Below, piece after piece: positions 47,042 to 56,411 of a DNA stretch of 64,000 nt. Location: assembly GCA_003327455.1 (NCBI GenBank), contig QOQU01000002.1, positions 62,001 through 126,000 on the forward strand, in the 5' to 3' direction. This DNA comes from Anaerolineae bacterium. Its GTDB lineage: Bacteria > Chloroflexota > Anaerolineae > Anaerolineales > UBA4823. The notes beneath the pieces are model-generated. The model saw only the letters and a list, made by a program, of their open reading frames with translations. It was not told where the DNA came from and did not search any database. Within the stretch, counting starts at the first letter, position 1, and each line of letters begins with the position of its first letter. The translations under genes were made by a program, and so were the position numbers.

Positions 47042-48231
47042 AAACCAGACTTCTCACCCTATTCGATATCTTCAAAGCTCCAAAGTCTATTCGACCTGGG
47101 GTATACCTCTATCAATCTGCTCCCGACGCCCCAGTACCCCAAAAAATGTTTCTGCGCGTCGAACCCAATGGCTCTTCTTCGTTAGTAGTCAATGCCTCAT
47201 TAATTCTTCATCTCAATCCGGTTGCAACCGAGTTTGCCTATGCTTTCATCAATCAGGTCGATGAAGATACGATGATCCGCAATGTCATGAAAAAGTATCG
47301 TATAGATGAAGAAACTCTCCGACATGACTTTGCGTCCTTTCTCGATAAACTTGAGGCAGTCACAAAAACTGAAGACCTGGATCCGTTTGAATTTTTTGGC
47401 ATTGAGCGCGCTACAGAACAGGATTTGGAGAATCTATCTGCCCCGTTTCGCCTGGACTGTGCCTTGACCTATCGCTTACCTGAAGACACCTCGATCGTCT
47501 ATGCACCCGTCGAGCGTGTAAAGAAAGAATTATCTACCGATGAATGGAAATCTATCCTTGACAAATCCTGGCGGGCAGGAATCCCCCATATCATTTTTAC
47601 CGGAGGCGAACCAACTCTGCGTTCAGACTTGCTCGACCTGATTCTTCATGCAGAACAAAATGGACAGGTTTGCGGCTTGATTACCGATGGACACGTTTTT
47701 CGTAACCCCAACACCGTGAATGACTTCCTCAATGCCGGCTTAGACCACCTGATGATCCTCTTGGACGCCCAAAGTGAAGAGAGCTGGCAGTTAATCGAAA
47801 AAATTACCCCAATGGACATTTTCACTACAGTTCATCTGACTATTTATGGTGAAAACGCCTCGTATCTAACGCAAAGCATTGCCCGTTTGGCATCCATCGG
47901 GGTTAACGCCTTATCCTTGAGCGCAAGTTCTCCTGATTTTGTTTCTCATATAAACCAGGCATCAGAGCTTGCTGCTTACCACGGGATCAAACTGGTTTGG
48001 GATTTACCGGTACCGTATTCAAAGTTCAACCCAGTCCGTCTTGAAGTCATCGATGAGGAACTTTGGGAAGGATCCGGCAAAACCTGGCTATATGTCGAAC
48101 CTGATGGGGATGTACTCCCAGGCCAGGGCATCCCATTTTTACTTGGCAACCTGGTTTCTCTAGAATGGGAAGAAATTTGGACGAACTGTCAAGACTATGG
48201 AAAAAACAAAGCCCATCTCGGAGTTGCATAG
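47038..48231 (+). CDS. Degenerate radical SAM-like protein lacking all cluster cysteines
   Basis: 397 residues, a sister of the preceding enzyme: PqqD-like N terminus (SLVVNASLILHLNPVATEFAYAF), IPHIIFTGGEPTL with the same spacing, and a truncated SPASM-like end. At the positions of the three radical-SAM cysteines it has Leu147, Thr151 and Val154 (YRLPEDTSIVY), and the SPASM cysteines are missing too. The frame is intact and codon use normal, so it is a maintained non-catalytic paralogue rather than a pseudogene. It may bind the substrate or form a heterodimer with its active neighbour. It overlaps both neighbours (4 and 35 bases). Confidence 0.85.
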   Translation: MKTRLLTLFDIFKAPKSIRPGVYLYQSAPDAPVPQKMFLRVEPNGSSSLVVNASLILHLNPVATEFAYAFINQVDEDTMIRNVMKKYRIDEETLRHDFASFLDKLEAVTKTEDLDPFEFFGIERATEQDLENLSAPFRLDCALTYRLPEDTSIVYAPVERVKKELSTDEWKSILDKSWRAGIPHIIFTGGEPTLRSDLLDLILHAEQNGQVCGLITDGHVFRNPNTVNDFLNAGLDHLMILLDAQSEESWQLIEKITPMDIFTTVHLTIYGENASYLTQSIARLASIGVNALSLSASSPDFVSHINQASELAAYHGIKLVWDLPVPYSKFNPVRLEVIDEELWEGSGKTWLYVEPDGDVLPGQGIPFLLGNLVSLEWEEIWTNCQDYGKNKAHLGVA

Positions 48232-48982
48232 CCAGTATGTGTTTCAATCCCTCTGGACGGCGCCTATCCGCAATTATCTATTAAGTATGGCTGGAGCGCA
48301 GTCAAACAGCCGCATCCTTGAAGTTGGATGTGGAACTGGTGTCATCCTGGAGGAAATCCGAGCGAAATATAATCTTACCTGCTTTGGAATTGATCTTGAC
48401 TTTTCTTCTCTTCTATTTGCTAAAAATAAACAATGCAATGACTGCCTGACGGTTGCCGACGCCCATCATCTACCCTTCCCCAACCAATCTTTTGACATTA
48501 CTTTTTGTCATTACTTTCTTCTCTGGGTTCATGACAAAACTCGCGCCCTACAAGAGATGATCCGCGTCACCCGTCCCGGCGGTGCGATTATTGCTTTTGC
48601 TGAACCTGACCACCGGGCACGCATTGATTATCCAGCAAATTTGGAAGAGATAGGTCGTCTCCAAAACTTGAGCCTGATTAATCAGGGTGCTGACATTGCC
48701 TCTGGGCGCAAAGTGGCTCAATTGTTCAACGCTAATGGATTAACCAATGTAACCGTTGGGATCTATGGGAATGAGTTTAATGGTAAAAGGCTACTTGAGG
48801 AGTACGACTTCGAGTGGAACTACCTTAAGGACGATTTGAGTATTTGGTTGGATTCTGAACAGATCTCAAAATTGATTGAGCAAGATCATCAAGCCCGTAT
48901 CAATTCTCAACGGGTTCTCTACATCCCCACCTTTTGGGCAATAGGCTGGGTTGGCAACAGTTCTGCTCAGTCTGAGGATTGA
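48197..48982 (+). CDS. Class I SAM-dependent methyltransferase
   Basis: 261 residues. SAM-binding motif I is ILEVGCGTGVILEEI; later motifs are LTVADAHHLPFPNQSFDITFCHYFLLW and EMIRVTRPGGAIIAFAEPD. It is of the Methyltransf_11/25 type. It overlaps the degenerate radical SAM gene by 35 bases, indicating tight coupling, and is the last gene of the operon. Its substrate could be the same modified protein or an unrelated small molecule. Its end overlaps the convergent Rieske gene by 16 bases. Confidence 0.9.
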   Translation: MEKTKPISELHSQYVFQSLWTAPIRNYLLSMAGAQSNSRILEVGCGTGVILEEIRAKYNLTCFGIDLDFSSLLFAKNKQCNDCLTVADAHHLPFPNQSFDITFCHYFLLWVHDKTRALQEMIRVTRPGGAIIAFAEPDHRARIDYPANLEEIGRLQNLSLINQGADIASGRKVAQLFNANGLTNVTVGIYGNEFNGKRLLEEYDFEWNYLKDDLSIWLDSEQISKLIEQDHQARINSQRVLYIPTFWAIGWVGNSSAQSED

Positions 48983-49329
48983 ATATCTTTTGGGATGCCA
49001 ATCTGGATCATCCCGTTTTGAACACGCACCGGGTAAGCTGGAATATCCTGAACAGCCGGCAAAGTTAGTGCTTTTCCACTTCTTAAATCAAATTGAGCTC
49101 CGTGCCGCGGACAGGTTATTCTCATTCCATCCAGATCGCCATCACCCAAGGGCCCATCATCGTGAGAGCAAATATCTGCAATAGCAAAAAACTCACCACC
49201 GATGTTAAAAATTACAATCGATTGATGGTCTATTTCAATGAAAGCTCTTTCACCATTTTTTAATTCATCCTTTGGGAAAACATCATAAAACTGACAAATG
49301 GAAGGATCACTAGCGCGATAGTTGAACAT
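48967..49329 (-). CDS. Rieske-type [2Fe-2S] ferredoxin at end of SUF operon
   Basis: 120 residues. The Rieske motifs are CSHDDGPLG (Cys-x-His) and CPRHGAQFD (Cys-x2-His). It resembles non-heme-iron oxygenase ferredoxins that are often found in Gram-positive-type suf operons. Last gene of the operon, 2 bases after sufU. It may serve as an electron donor or cluster acceptor during assembly. Confidence 0.92.
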   Translation of the reverse strand: MFNYRASDPSICQFYDVFPKDELKNGERAFIEIDHQSIVIFNIGGEFFAIADICSHDDGPLGDGDLDGMRITCPRHGAQFDLRSGKALTLPAVQDIPAYPVRVQNGMIQIGIPKDIQSSD

Positions 49330-49331
49330 TG

Positions 49332-49730
49332 CTAATCCTCCACAAGGTCATCTGTTGCTTCACCCAACCCATAAACTCCAGCCTTGAGAACCTTGAGAGA
49401 AAGTAAGGCACACTTAAGGCGCACTGGGCCAAGTTCAATGCCCAACAGGTCAAGAATGTCCTGTTTGGATAGCTTTTTGACTTCATCCAGGTGCATACCA
49501 TGAATTTTTTCCATCAATAAATCAGCCGAAGCCTGCGATATGGCGCATCCTTTGCCATCAAAAAGCGCCTCGCGCACGATGCCGTCTTCACCAACCCGCA
49601 GGTCAATATGGATATGATCGCCACATAAAGGGTTATCATCTTCAAAGCTGATATCGGCAGGGTTCAATGCGCCTCGATATTGAGGATTTTTATATCGATC
49701 GATGATCAATTCCCGATAGAAATCATCCAT
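49332..49730 (-). CDS. sufU: SufU, sulfur-transfer partner of SufS
   Basis: 132 residues. Three conserved metal/sulfur cysteines appear in NPLCGDH, DGKGCAISQASADLL and VRLKCALLSL. The residue spacing and short insert are of the SufU type, which uses zinc and exchanges ligands with SufS, rather than the IscU type. Four bases separate it from the sufS stop. Confidence 0.94.
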   Translation of the reverse strand: MDDFYRELIIDRYKNPQYRGALNPADISFEDDNPLCGDHIHIDLRVGEDGIVREALFDGKGCAISQASADLLMEKIHGMHLDEVKKLSKQDILDLLGIELGPVRLKCALLSLKVLKAGVYGLGEATDDLVED

Positions 49731-49733
49731 GAA

Positions 49734-50984
49734 TTACACTCCAAAAACATCCTTTACCCGATAAATGGCGTTGACGAGATGGTCAATCTCTTGAAAAGTA
49801 TTATACAAATAGAAACTTGCCCGCGCTGTTGCCGGAATCTGGAACTTCTCATGCAATGGCATAGCACAGTGATGGCCAGCCCGAATGGCTATGCCATACT
49901 GATCCAGTATTTGGGATATATCATGAGCATGAACTCCGTCCATGACAAAAGACACTACTCCCCCTTTCTTATCTGCGCTGGGCCCGAAAATCCGTAAATT
50001 GGGGATTTCCGACAGTCGTTCCAGAGCATAGCTTACCAATGCATGTTCATGCCGGGCGATCAAATCCATGCCAATCTGGCTCAAATAGTCAATTGCCACA
50101 CCCAGTCCAATCGCTTCAGCAATGGCTGGAGTTCCCGCTTCAAACTTATACGGCAACTCATTAGGTTTAAAAGAGCCCAGTGAAACACGCTTGATCATAT
50201 CTCCCCCGCCTAAAAAAGGAGGCATATTCTCCAGGTGCTCTTTTTTTCCATATAATACACCAATGCCAGTAGGACCACACATTTTATGTCCAGAGAAGGC
50301 AAGAAAGTCTACATCCAGTTCCTGAACATCGACTCGAAAATGCGGAACCGATTGAGCCCCATCAAGCAAGGTAATTGCTCCATTTTGATGGGCTTTGGCA
50401 ATCATTTCTTTAGCAGGGTTAATTGTTCCAACCACATTCGACATATGCGTAAATGCAAAAAGCTTTGGTTTCAATGCCAGTTTACGCTCTAAATCGGCTT
50501 CATCTAACAACCCTTCCTCAGTAACAGCTACATATTCCAACCTTAACCCGATTCGTTCAGCCAAAAGATACCAGGGAACCAGATTTGAGTGGTGTTCCAT
50601 TTCGGTCAGCAATATCAGATCACCAGCTTTAAGGTGGCTCAATCCCCACGAATGGGCAACCAGATTGATAGACTCGGTAGTGTTGCGCGTAAAAATCACC
50701 TCGCGGCTCGAAGAGGCGTTGATAAAACGACGCACTTTTTCTCTGGCTTCTTCATATCCTGCTGTTGCCTCTTCTGCCAGGACATGGATGCCGCGATGAA
50801 TGTTGGCGTTATATGCTCGATAATAATGATCCATTGCTTCAATGACACTCAACGGTTTCTGGCTGGTGGCTGTTGAGTCTAAATAGACAAGCGGGACGCC
50901 AGGTCTAACCTGGCGTCCTAACACTGGAAAATCCTCCCGAATTTTGTTTACATCCAACATGGTTGTACTCGTTCGATTTGCCAT
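49734..50984 (-). CDS. sufS: SufS cysteine desulfurase
   Basis: 416 residues, class V aminotransferase fold, group II desulfurase. The PLP lysine lies in LAFSGHKMCGPTG; the PLP Asp is in ITLLDGAQSVPH, and the reactive cysteine is in IRAGHHCAMPL. It mobilises sulfur from cysteine and passes it to SufU. ATG at 50984 is taken; an in-frame ATG eight codons later is also possible because the ribosome site is weak for both. Confidence 0.95.
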   Translation of the reverse strand: MANRTSTTMLDVNKIREDFPVLGRQVRPGVPLVYLDSTATSQKPLSVIEAMDHYYRAYNANIHRGIHVLAEEATAGYEEAREKVRRFINASSSREVIFTRNTTESINLVAHSWGLSHLKAGDLILLTEMEHHSNLVPWYLLAERIGLRLEYVAVTEEGLLDEADLERKLALKPKLFAFTHMSNVVGTINPAKEMIAKAHQNGAITLLDGAQSVPHFRVDVQELDVDFLAFSGHKMCGPTGIGVLYGKKEHLENMPPFLGGGDMIKRVSLGSFKPNELPYKFEAGTPAIAEAIGLGVAIDYLSQIGMDLIARHEHALVSYALERLSEIPNLRIFGPSADKKGGVVSFVMDGVHAHDISQILDQYGIAIRAGHHCAMPLHEKFQIPATARASFYLYNTFQEIDHLVNAIYRVKDVFGV

Positions 50985-50987
50985 AGT

Positions 50988-51272
50988 TTATCCACTTGCT
51001 TTGACACGTTTTCGCTTGCGAGGCAAACGGATATTATGAGAGTCTTTAGGACACCATAAAACACGGTCGGGCACCATCCACCCGTCGGTGAGATATACAT
51101 TCTGTTGAAATTGTACGGCAACCATTTTCGGATCGACCTGCACTACTGTGCCTAACAGCCAATCCCGAACTCGGTTGCCATTTCGCTCATGGTCGCAAAA
51201 AACTTCGACCATGGTACCAACTTCGAAGATCTCGTCCGAGTCCGGTGCTTTGGTAAAGTGTAGCTCAGCCAA
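50988..51272 (-). CDS. Unrecognised 94-residue protein inside the SUF operon
   Basis: A small beta-rich protein (VGTMVEVFCDHERNGNRVRDWLLGTVVQVDPKMVAVQFQQNVYLTDGWMVPDRVLWCP) with an SH3-like feel and a very basic C terminus (LPRKRKRVKASG). Two isolated cysteines. Position between sufD and sufS, with only 3 bases to sufS, suggests operon membership. It resembles small nucleic-acid or ribosome-binding beta barrels; the function is unknown. Confidence 0.65.
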   Translation of the reverse strand: MAELHFTKAPDSDEIFEVGTMVEVFCDHERNGNRVRDWLLGTVVQVDPKMVAVQFQQNVYLTDGWMVPDRVLWCPKDSHNIRLPRKRKRVKASG

Positions 51273-51349
51273 CTGACACCTCCCATTGATAAACTCAATT
51301 GTTAAGGAACAGAGTCCTGTTATCTTGATTAAGAATTCAAACTTATATT

Positions 51350-52705
51350 TTACCCTATTTTTTGCTTAATGGCGGTGCGAAATCGTTGGCGAACGCCTCC
51401 GTAAGGGACTCGCTCCATAATCGGTTCAAAGAAGCCTTCCACAATCAGGCGAATAGCTTCTTTGCGAGAGATGCCTCGGCTTAGCAGATAAAACAGTTGT
51501 TCTTCATCGATTTTTCCGACTGTTGCACCATGGGTACAACGGACGTCATCCGCCATGATCTCCAGACCAGGAATTGAATCGGCGCGTGCTTGTGGGCTCA
51601 GGGTTAAGTTGCGGTTTGCCTGATAGCCATCCGTTTTCTGCGCACCCGGCGCCACATAGATCATTCCCTGCCAGACCGAACGGCTGCGGTCTTGTAATGC
51701 GCCTTTGAAGAGCAAATCGCTGGTTGTGTGTGGCGCAAAGTGATTCTGTTGGGTATCATGATCAAGATGTTGATTACCATTCGTGAAATAAAAACCAGAC
51801 ATCTTGCCGGTTGCACCTTCACCAACCAGATCGATTTCCATAAAGGTCTTCGTCAATTGACTTCCTACAGAACCAAAAATCCAATCCAATGTGCCATCGC
51901 GTTCGACTCTTGCCCGTTCATGAGTGAAATTCCACACATCTCTGCCCCAGGACTGCATTTCGACAAAGGTCAGGTGAGAGCCTTTTCCAACATGGATTTC
52001 GACAATCCCGGCATGGAAACTTTGCCCTTCATTCTGATCGGGCGATGCAACCTCGTGAACGAATGTCAGCTCAGCCTCGTCGTCCACCCAGATCAGCAAG
52101 CGGGTGAAACGCGCAAGGCGAACACCCGGCGACCAGATGACACTGTGTAGAGGCTCTTTCAAACGCACCCCTCGCGGAATATAGACAATTACACCATCTT
52201 CAGCGAAAGCTATTGCCAGAGCAGCAAACTTACTCTCTTCGGGACGGACAATCTGCCCCATTGCGTTTGCCAGAAAATCAACGTGCTCGCGTTGAGCCGT
52301 GCGCAGATCCTCAAAAAGGATACCTTGCTTCCGCCACTCTTCTTTAACCTGTTCGGTCGTCTGGTAAGTTGGCACAACGATGATCTGCCCACCATGTTTG
52401 TTACCAACCAGTGGACGCAACAGGTTGCGCGGCGGGCGTAAATTTCGTTTGGGCAAAGTTGCCCGCAGAGAGAACTCGGATGCTCTCAACCCCCGAAGAT
52501 CTGTCCTGCGCCAGGCTTCGTCATTGGTAGAGGGCATAGGAATCGTTTGAAACAGATTCCATCCCTTGAGACGATAATCGCGCAGGAATGCCGGTAAATC
52601 GCTTCTTCCATCGAAGCCGGGCAAGTCATTTTCTGTAAATGGAAATCTGGTTCGATCAATTTCCGCTTCACGAGTTTTGCGAGTTACAATCAATGGTGTT
52701 GCCAT
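51350..52705 (-). CDS. sufD: SufD, Fe-S cluster assembly
   Basis: 451 residues of the SufBD family. The beta-helix core ends with the conserved DDVRCTHGATVGKIDEEQLFYLLSRG and EGFFEPIMERVP. It pairs with SufB on the SufBC2D scaffold. The N-terminal region (FLRDYRLKGWNLF) is typical SufD. It lies 2 bases after the sufB stop. Confidence 0.95.
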   Translation of the reverse strand: MATPLIVTRKTREAEIDRTRFPFTENDLPGFDGRSDLPAFLRDYRLKGWNLFQTIPMPSTNDEAWRRTDLRGLRASEFSLRATLPKRNLRPPRNLLRPLVGNKHGGQIIVVPTYQTTEQVKEEWRKQGILFEDLRTAQREHVDFLANAMGQIVRPEESKFAALAIAFAEDGVIVYIPRGVRLKEPLHSVIWSPGVRLARFTRLLIWVDDEAELTFVHEVASPDQNEGQSFHAGIVEIHVGKGSHLTFVEMQSWGRDVWNFTHERARVERDGTLDWIFGSVGSQLTKTFMEIDLVGEGATGKMSGFYFTNGNQHLDHDTQQNHFAPHTTSDLLFKGALQDRSRSVWQGMIYVAPGAQKTDGYQANRNLTLSPQARADSIPGLEIMADDVRCTHGATVGKIDEEQLFYLLSRGISRKEAIRLIVEGFFEPIMERVPYGGVRQRFRTAIKQKIG

Positions 52706-52707
52706 AG

Positions 52708-54114
52708 CTACCCTATTGATCCTTCCATTTGCAATTGGATTAATCGGTTCATTTCGATCGCATACTCCATGGGCAACTCTTTAACCAATGGCTCAATAAA
52801 GCCAGAGACAACCATCGAGGTCGCTTCATCCTCGCTCAAACCACGGCTCATCAGGTAGAAGAGCTGCTCTTCACCAACTTTCGAGACCGTTGCTTCATGC
52901 CCAATCGTAACGTCTTCTTCGTCAATTTCGATATAGGGGTAGGTATCAGAGCGCGAGGTTTCATCCAGGAGAAGCGCATCACAAACTACATTCGACTTAA
53001 CTCCCTTTGCCCCTTTGTAAACCTTGAGTAAACCGCGATAGGAGGAGCGCCCCCCGCTCTTGCTGATGGATTTCGAGACGATTTTACTGCTGGTATTGGG
53101 CGCAAAGTGAATGACCTTTCCTCCCGCATCCTGATGCTGTCCTTTTCCGGCAAAAGCCATGGATAGAATTTCACCATGTGCGCCCGGTTCCTTCAGATAG
53201 CAGGAGGGATATTTCATCGTAATTTTCGAACCAAGATTGGCATCCACCCACTCCATCGTGGCGTCTTCGAACACCAAGGCGCGTTGGGTCACCAGGTTAT
53301 AAACATTGGATGACCAGTTTTGAATGGTCGTATAGCGAACCCGTGCCCCTCGCTTGACAACGATTTCGATCACGCCACTATGAAACGAATCGGTCGTGTA
53401 GATCGGCGCCGTACAACCTTCGACATAGTGAACTTGCGATCCTTCATCAGCGATGATCAGCGTCCGTTCGAACTGCCCAATGTTGGCTACATTCAGCCGA
53501 AAATATGCCTGTAAAGGTAAATCTACCTTGACGCCTTTTGGGATATAGATAAATGATCCACCTGACCACACAGCGCTGTTTAAAGCAGCAAATTTGTTAT
53601 CTTCGATCGGGATCACCGTAGCAAAATACTCACGAAATAAATCAGGGTGTTCCTTTAAGCCATCCTCGATGGAGAGAAAAATTACACCTTGCTTTTCAAG
53701 ATGTTCTTGAATGCTGTGGTAAACCATCTCGGACTCGTATTGTGCACCTACACCGGCGAGGAATTTGCGTTCCGCTTCAGGTATACCCAGTTTCTCAAAG
53801 GTGTTCTTGATCGTTTCCGGAACCTCATCCCACGAACGGCCTTGAGCTTCGGCTGGTTTCACATAATAGTAAATATCATCCAGATTTAATTTGGAAAGGT
53901 CTGCCCCCCAGGTAGGCATCGGGCGCTTGAGAAAATGATCTAGAGCCTTCAGCCGGAATTCCAACATCCATTGTGGCTCCTCTTTCATGTAAGAAATTTG
54001 CTCGACCACTTCCCTGTCAAGCCCCTTGCGAGTTTTGAATACATAGGTCTCCGGATCGCGAAAACCATACCGATACTCACCCAGTCCTTCCAAAATTGCT
54101 GCATCGCTAGCCAT
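52708..54114 (-). CDS. sufB: SufB, Fe-S cluster assembly scaffold
   Basis: 468 residues from ATG 54114, six bases after GGAGG; a GTG one codon earlier is possible. Key segments: [64 protein letters not shown] (containing the cysteine expected near the cluster assembly site), the [22 protein letters not shown] end, and [17 protein letters not shown]. Confidence 0.97.
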   Translation of the reverse strand: MASDAAILEGLGEYRYGFRDPETYVFKTRKGLDREVVEQISYMKEEPQWMLEFRLKALDHFLKRPMPTWGADLSKLNLDDIYYYVKPAEAQGRSWDEVPETIKNTFEKLGIPEAERKFLAGVGAQYESEMVYHSIQEHLEKQGVIFLSIEDGLKEHPDLFREYFATVIPIEDNKFAALNSAVWSGGSFIYIPKGVKVDLPLQAYFRLNVANIGQFERTLIIADEGSQVHYVEGCTAPIYTTDSFHSGVIEIVVKRGARVRYTTIQNWSSNVYNLVTQRALVFEDATMEWVDANLGSKITMKYPSCYLKEPGAHGEILSMAFAGKGQHQDAGGKVIHFAPNTSSKIVSKSISKSGGRSSYRGLLKVYKGAKGVKSNVVCDALLLDETSRSDTYPYIEIDEEDVTIGHEATVSKVGEEQLFYLMSRGLSEDEATSMVVSGFIEPLVKELPMEYAIEMNRLIQLQMEGSIG

Positions 54115-54142
54115 CACACACCTCCATTGAAGAAAACCACCG

Positions 54143-54916
54143 TTACCGAACCATCACTTCTGCTTTATTTTTCAACCAATCGTAGCCATGCTCTTCTAGG
54201 TGCAAAGCCAAATCAGGACCGCCCGATTCAACCACACGTCCATCTAACATAATATGGACGAAGTCCGGTTTGATGTAATTGAGAATGCGCTGGTAGTGCG
54301 TAATTACCAGAACGCCCAGATCGGGGCCACGCAGGGTGTTGACACCTTCAGCCACAATGCGCAAAGCATCGATATCCAATCCAGAGTCTGTTTCGTCCAT
54401 AATTGCGATCTCTGGCCTTAGCATAGCCATCTGCAATACTTCGGCCCGTTTTTTCTCACCACCGGAAAAGCCATCATTGAGATAACGCCCGGCAAAGGAA
54501 TGATCCATCTTGAGGGTATCCATAACCTTTTTCAATTGTTTGCGAAATTCCGGAATTGGAATCCCTTTATCTTCCGGGTTTTCCACTTTCCTCCGTGCGT
54601 TAATCGCCGCTCTCAGAAAGTTAGCCACCGATACCCCCGGAATGGCAACCGGGTACTGGAAGGCTAAGAAAAGACCCAAATGAGCCCGTTGGTCAGCTTC
54701 TAACTCCAGGATATTCTGCCCTTTGAACCAGACTTCTCCCTGAGTCACCTCATAATTTGGATGACCCATTAAGGTATATGCCAGCGTGGATTTACCCGTG
54801 CCATTTGGTCCCATTAAAGCGTGCACTTCGCCTTGACTTACGGTCAAATTGACCCCTTTCAAGATTTCCCGGCCGTTGACATTAACATGCAAATCCCTAA
54901 TTTGCAATTCGGACAT
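54143..54916 (-). CDS. sufC: SufC ATPase
   Basis: 257 residues, ABC-type ATPase of the SufBC2D complex. Walker [11 protein letters not shown] loop [11 protein letters not shown], signature [14 protein letters not shown], Walker [17 protein letters not shown] and the VITHYQRI switch. First gene of the suf operon, with AAGGAGG before the ATG and about 80 bases of leader from the predicted promoter. Confidence 0.97.
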   Translation of the reverse strand: MSELQIRDLHVNVNGREILKGVNLTVSQGEVHALMGPNGTGKSTLAYTLMGHPNYEVTQGEVWFKGQNILELEADQRAHLGLFLAFQYPVAIPGVSVANFLRAAINARRKVENPEDKGIPIPEFRKQLKKVMDTLKMDHSFAGRYLNDGFSGGEKKRAEVLQMAMLRPEIAIMDETDSGLDIDALRIVAEGVNTLRGPDLGVLVITHYQRILNYIKPDFVHIMLDGRVVESGGPDLALHLEEHGYDWLKNKAEVMVR

Positions 54917-55002
54917 AAAAGGTTCCTCCTTGAGTGAATTCGATTAGTTGTTGATCACATCTCCAAACAATCAAATGGAGTTTTGTTATCTAATTTTTCG
55001 CA

Positions 55003-55086
55003 ATTATAGCTTGAAGATCAAAATCTGTCAATAATATTTACGATAAAAATCTTAATATTGACAAATATCTTAGGATGTGCTATACT
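55003..55086. promoter_or_regulatory. Divergent consensus promoters of suf operon and sufR
   Basis: On the minus strand TTGACA (55031-55026) and TATAAT (55008-55003) are exactly 17 bases apart and drive sufC. On the plus strand TTGACA (55058-55063) and TATACT (55081-55086) are also 17 apart and drive sufR. The two -35 boxes belong to an inverted repeat TGTCAATA (55026-55033) / TATTGACA (55056-55063). A repressor bound between or over them would control both directions. Confidence 0.75.
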
Positions 55087-55152
55087 GAGGCGCAAAGAAT
55101 GGTTTATTGGCATAAATTAAGAAATCATGCTCATCCGATCGTAATCAGGCAT

Positions 55153-55803
55153 ATGGACGCAATAACAAATCTGGATAACCAAAATCAAACTACACGTCAA
55201 CGTGTCCTTAAAACTCTATTGCTCCGCCAGAGTTGTACGGTAAACGAACTGGCAGAAGCTGTAGAAATTAATCCAATTTCCGTCCGTCACCATCTCAACA
55301 AACTGGAAGCGGAAGGGTTGGTTCATTCTTATGAAGAACGACATGGCGTTGGACGTCCAAGACGGCTGTATCGATTGACAGAAAGCGGCAGGGAACTGTT
55401 TCCGACGCGGTACCTGCGCTTAACCACCCGTTTATTATCCCAACTCAAAGATCAACTACCCTCTACAACGATTAATCAGCTTTTCGCTCAGATGGCGAAA
55501 GACATCGCCGCTGATTATGAAGAATCATTAAGGGGATTGTCTTTAGAAGAAAGATTAGATTTAATTAAACGCCTCCTCAGCCAGGAAGGTTTTTCGGTGG
55601 AGTGGGAAAAACAGGGCAATGAGTACCTGATCCGCGAAATTAATTGCCCGTATTTGCAAGTAAGCCAGGCTCACCCTGAAGTTTGCGCCGTTGACCAGAC
55701 TCTGATCTCAACCCTCCTATCCCTTCCAGCCGAAAAAGTCCGCTGTGTTCTCAACGGCGACTCCCATTGTACTTATATCGTATCCAGTCAAGCCAAGGAG
55801 TAA
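55153..55803 (+). CDS. sufR: SufR-like iron-sulfur transcriptional regulator
   Basis: 216 residues from ATG 55153; earlier in-frame ATGs at 55075 and 55099 lie before or only 6 bases after the predicted transcription start near 55093. The N-terminal winged helix reads SCTVNELAEAVEINPISVRHHLNKLEAEGLV with a GVGRPRRLYRL wing. The C-terminal half carries Cys165, Cys178, Cys198 and Cys206, positions close to the cluster-binding cysteines of cyanobacterial SufR. It is divergent to the suf operon and probably represses it when its cluster is present. Confidence 0.85.
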   Translation: MDAITNLDNQNQTTRQRVLKTLLLRQSCTVNELAEAVEINPISVRHHLNKLEAEGLVHSYEERHGVGRPRRLYRLTESGRELFPTRYLRLTTRLLSQLKDQLPSTTINQLFAQMAKDIAADYEESLRGLSLEERLDLIKRLLSQEGFSVEWEKQGNEYLIREINCPYLQVSQAHPEVCAVDQTLISTLLSLPAEKVRCVLNGDSHCTYIVSSQAKE

Positions 55804-55807
55804 ACCA

Positions 55808-56152
55808 ATGTCCAATGAAGATTCATCCAAAGTCATCTGGCAAGCAGATAGCACCCATCCAGAATTGGCTGAAACCCTACGTGAAAAATTGCGTGAGATC
55901 GTTGATCCTGAAATCGGCCTGAATATCATCCAGTTGGGTCTGGTTAGAGACCTGATTATCGAGGATGATAGCGCTCATATTAAGATGATTCTCACCACGC
56001 CCTTTTGCCCTTACGGCCCGGCTTTATTGGAGATGAGTCGGAAAAAGGTTGAGGAGGTTGTCAAAAAACCCACCACGATCGAAATGGGCATGGAAATGTG
56101 GGATTTTTCTATGATGGAAGAAGGCGCTGGCGGAGATTGGGGATTGTTTTAA
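55808..56152 (+). CDS. SufT/MIP18-like DUF59 iron-sulfur assembly factor
   Basis: 114 residues from ATG 55808 with AAGGAG. The DUF59 core is IVDPEIGLNIIQLGLVRDL and LTTPFCPYGPALLEMSRKKVE, with the single reactive-type cysteine in PFCPYG. It follows sufR by four bases and is co-transcribed. Its relatives help mature iron-sulfur proteins. Confidence 0.92.
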   Translation: MSNEDSSKVIWQADSTHPELAETLREKLREIVDPEIGLNIIQLGLVRDLIIEDDSAHIKMILTTPFCPYGPALLEMSRKKVEEVVKKPTTIEMGMEMWDFSMMEEGAGGDWGLF

Positions 56153-56411
56153 TGTAAACCTTTAATAAAGATACATGCTTGTTGGGGGTATCGTTGGCAT
56201 CAAAATTGCTATACTCGAACTTAGAATGGTTCGTGACAATTTCTCAGACACAGCTTTCTCATTGCAGTTTATATCTCCATCAAACTTTTGACGTTTAGGT
56301 CAGGAGAGTTGTCAAAATCTGAGATAGTCTTGCTTTATTCACAGGTTATGACCAATTTTAGATTACAATAATAAGGCAGCGTCTGAAATTTGAATTTTTC
56401 CTAGCCTAAAT
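56153..56411 (+). other. Intergenic region before amidase gene
   Basis: No coding sequence seen. TTTTGAC (56286-56292) and GTCAAAA (56311-56317) form a 7-base inverted repeat 25 bases apart in start position. A TACAAT lies at about 56364-56369, giving a possible promoter of the cell-wall genes. No terminator is obvious. Confidence 0.35.

Noticed and set aside
47038-48231. Degenerate radical SAM gene as a pseudogene
   Set aside because: The frame is intact, other motifs are conserved, and it is translationally coupled with both neighbours.
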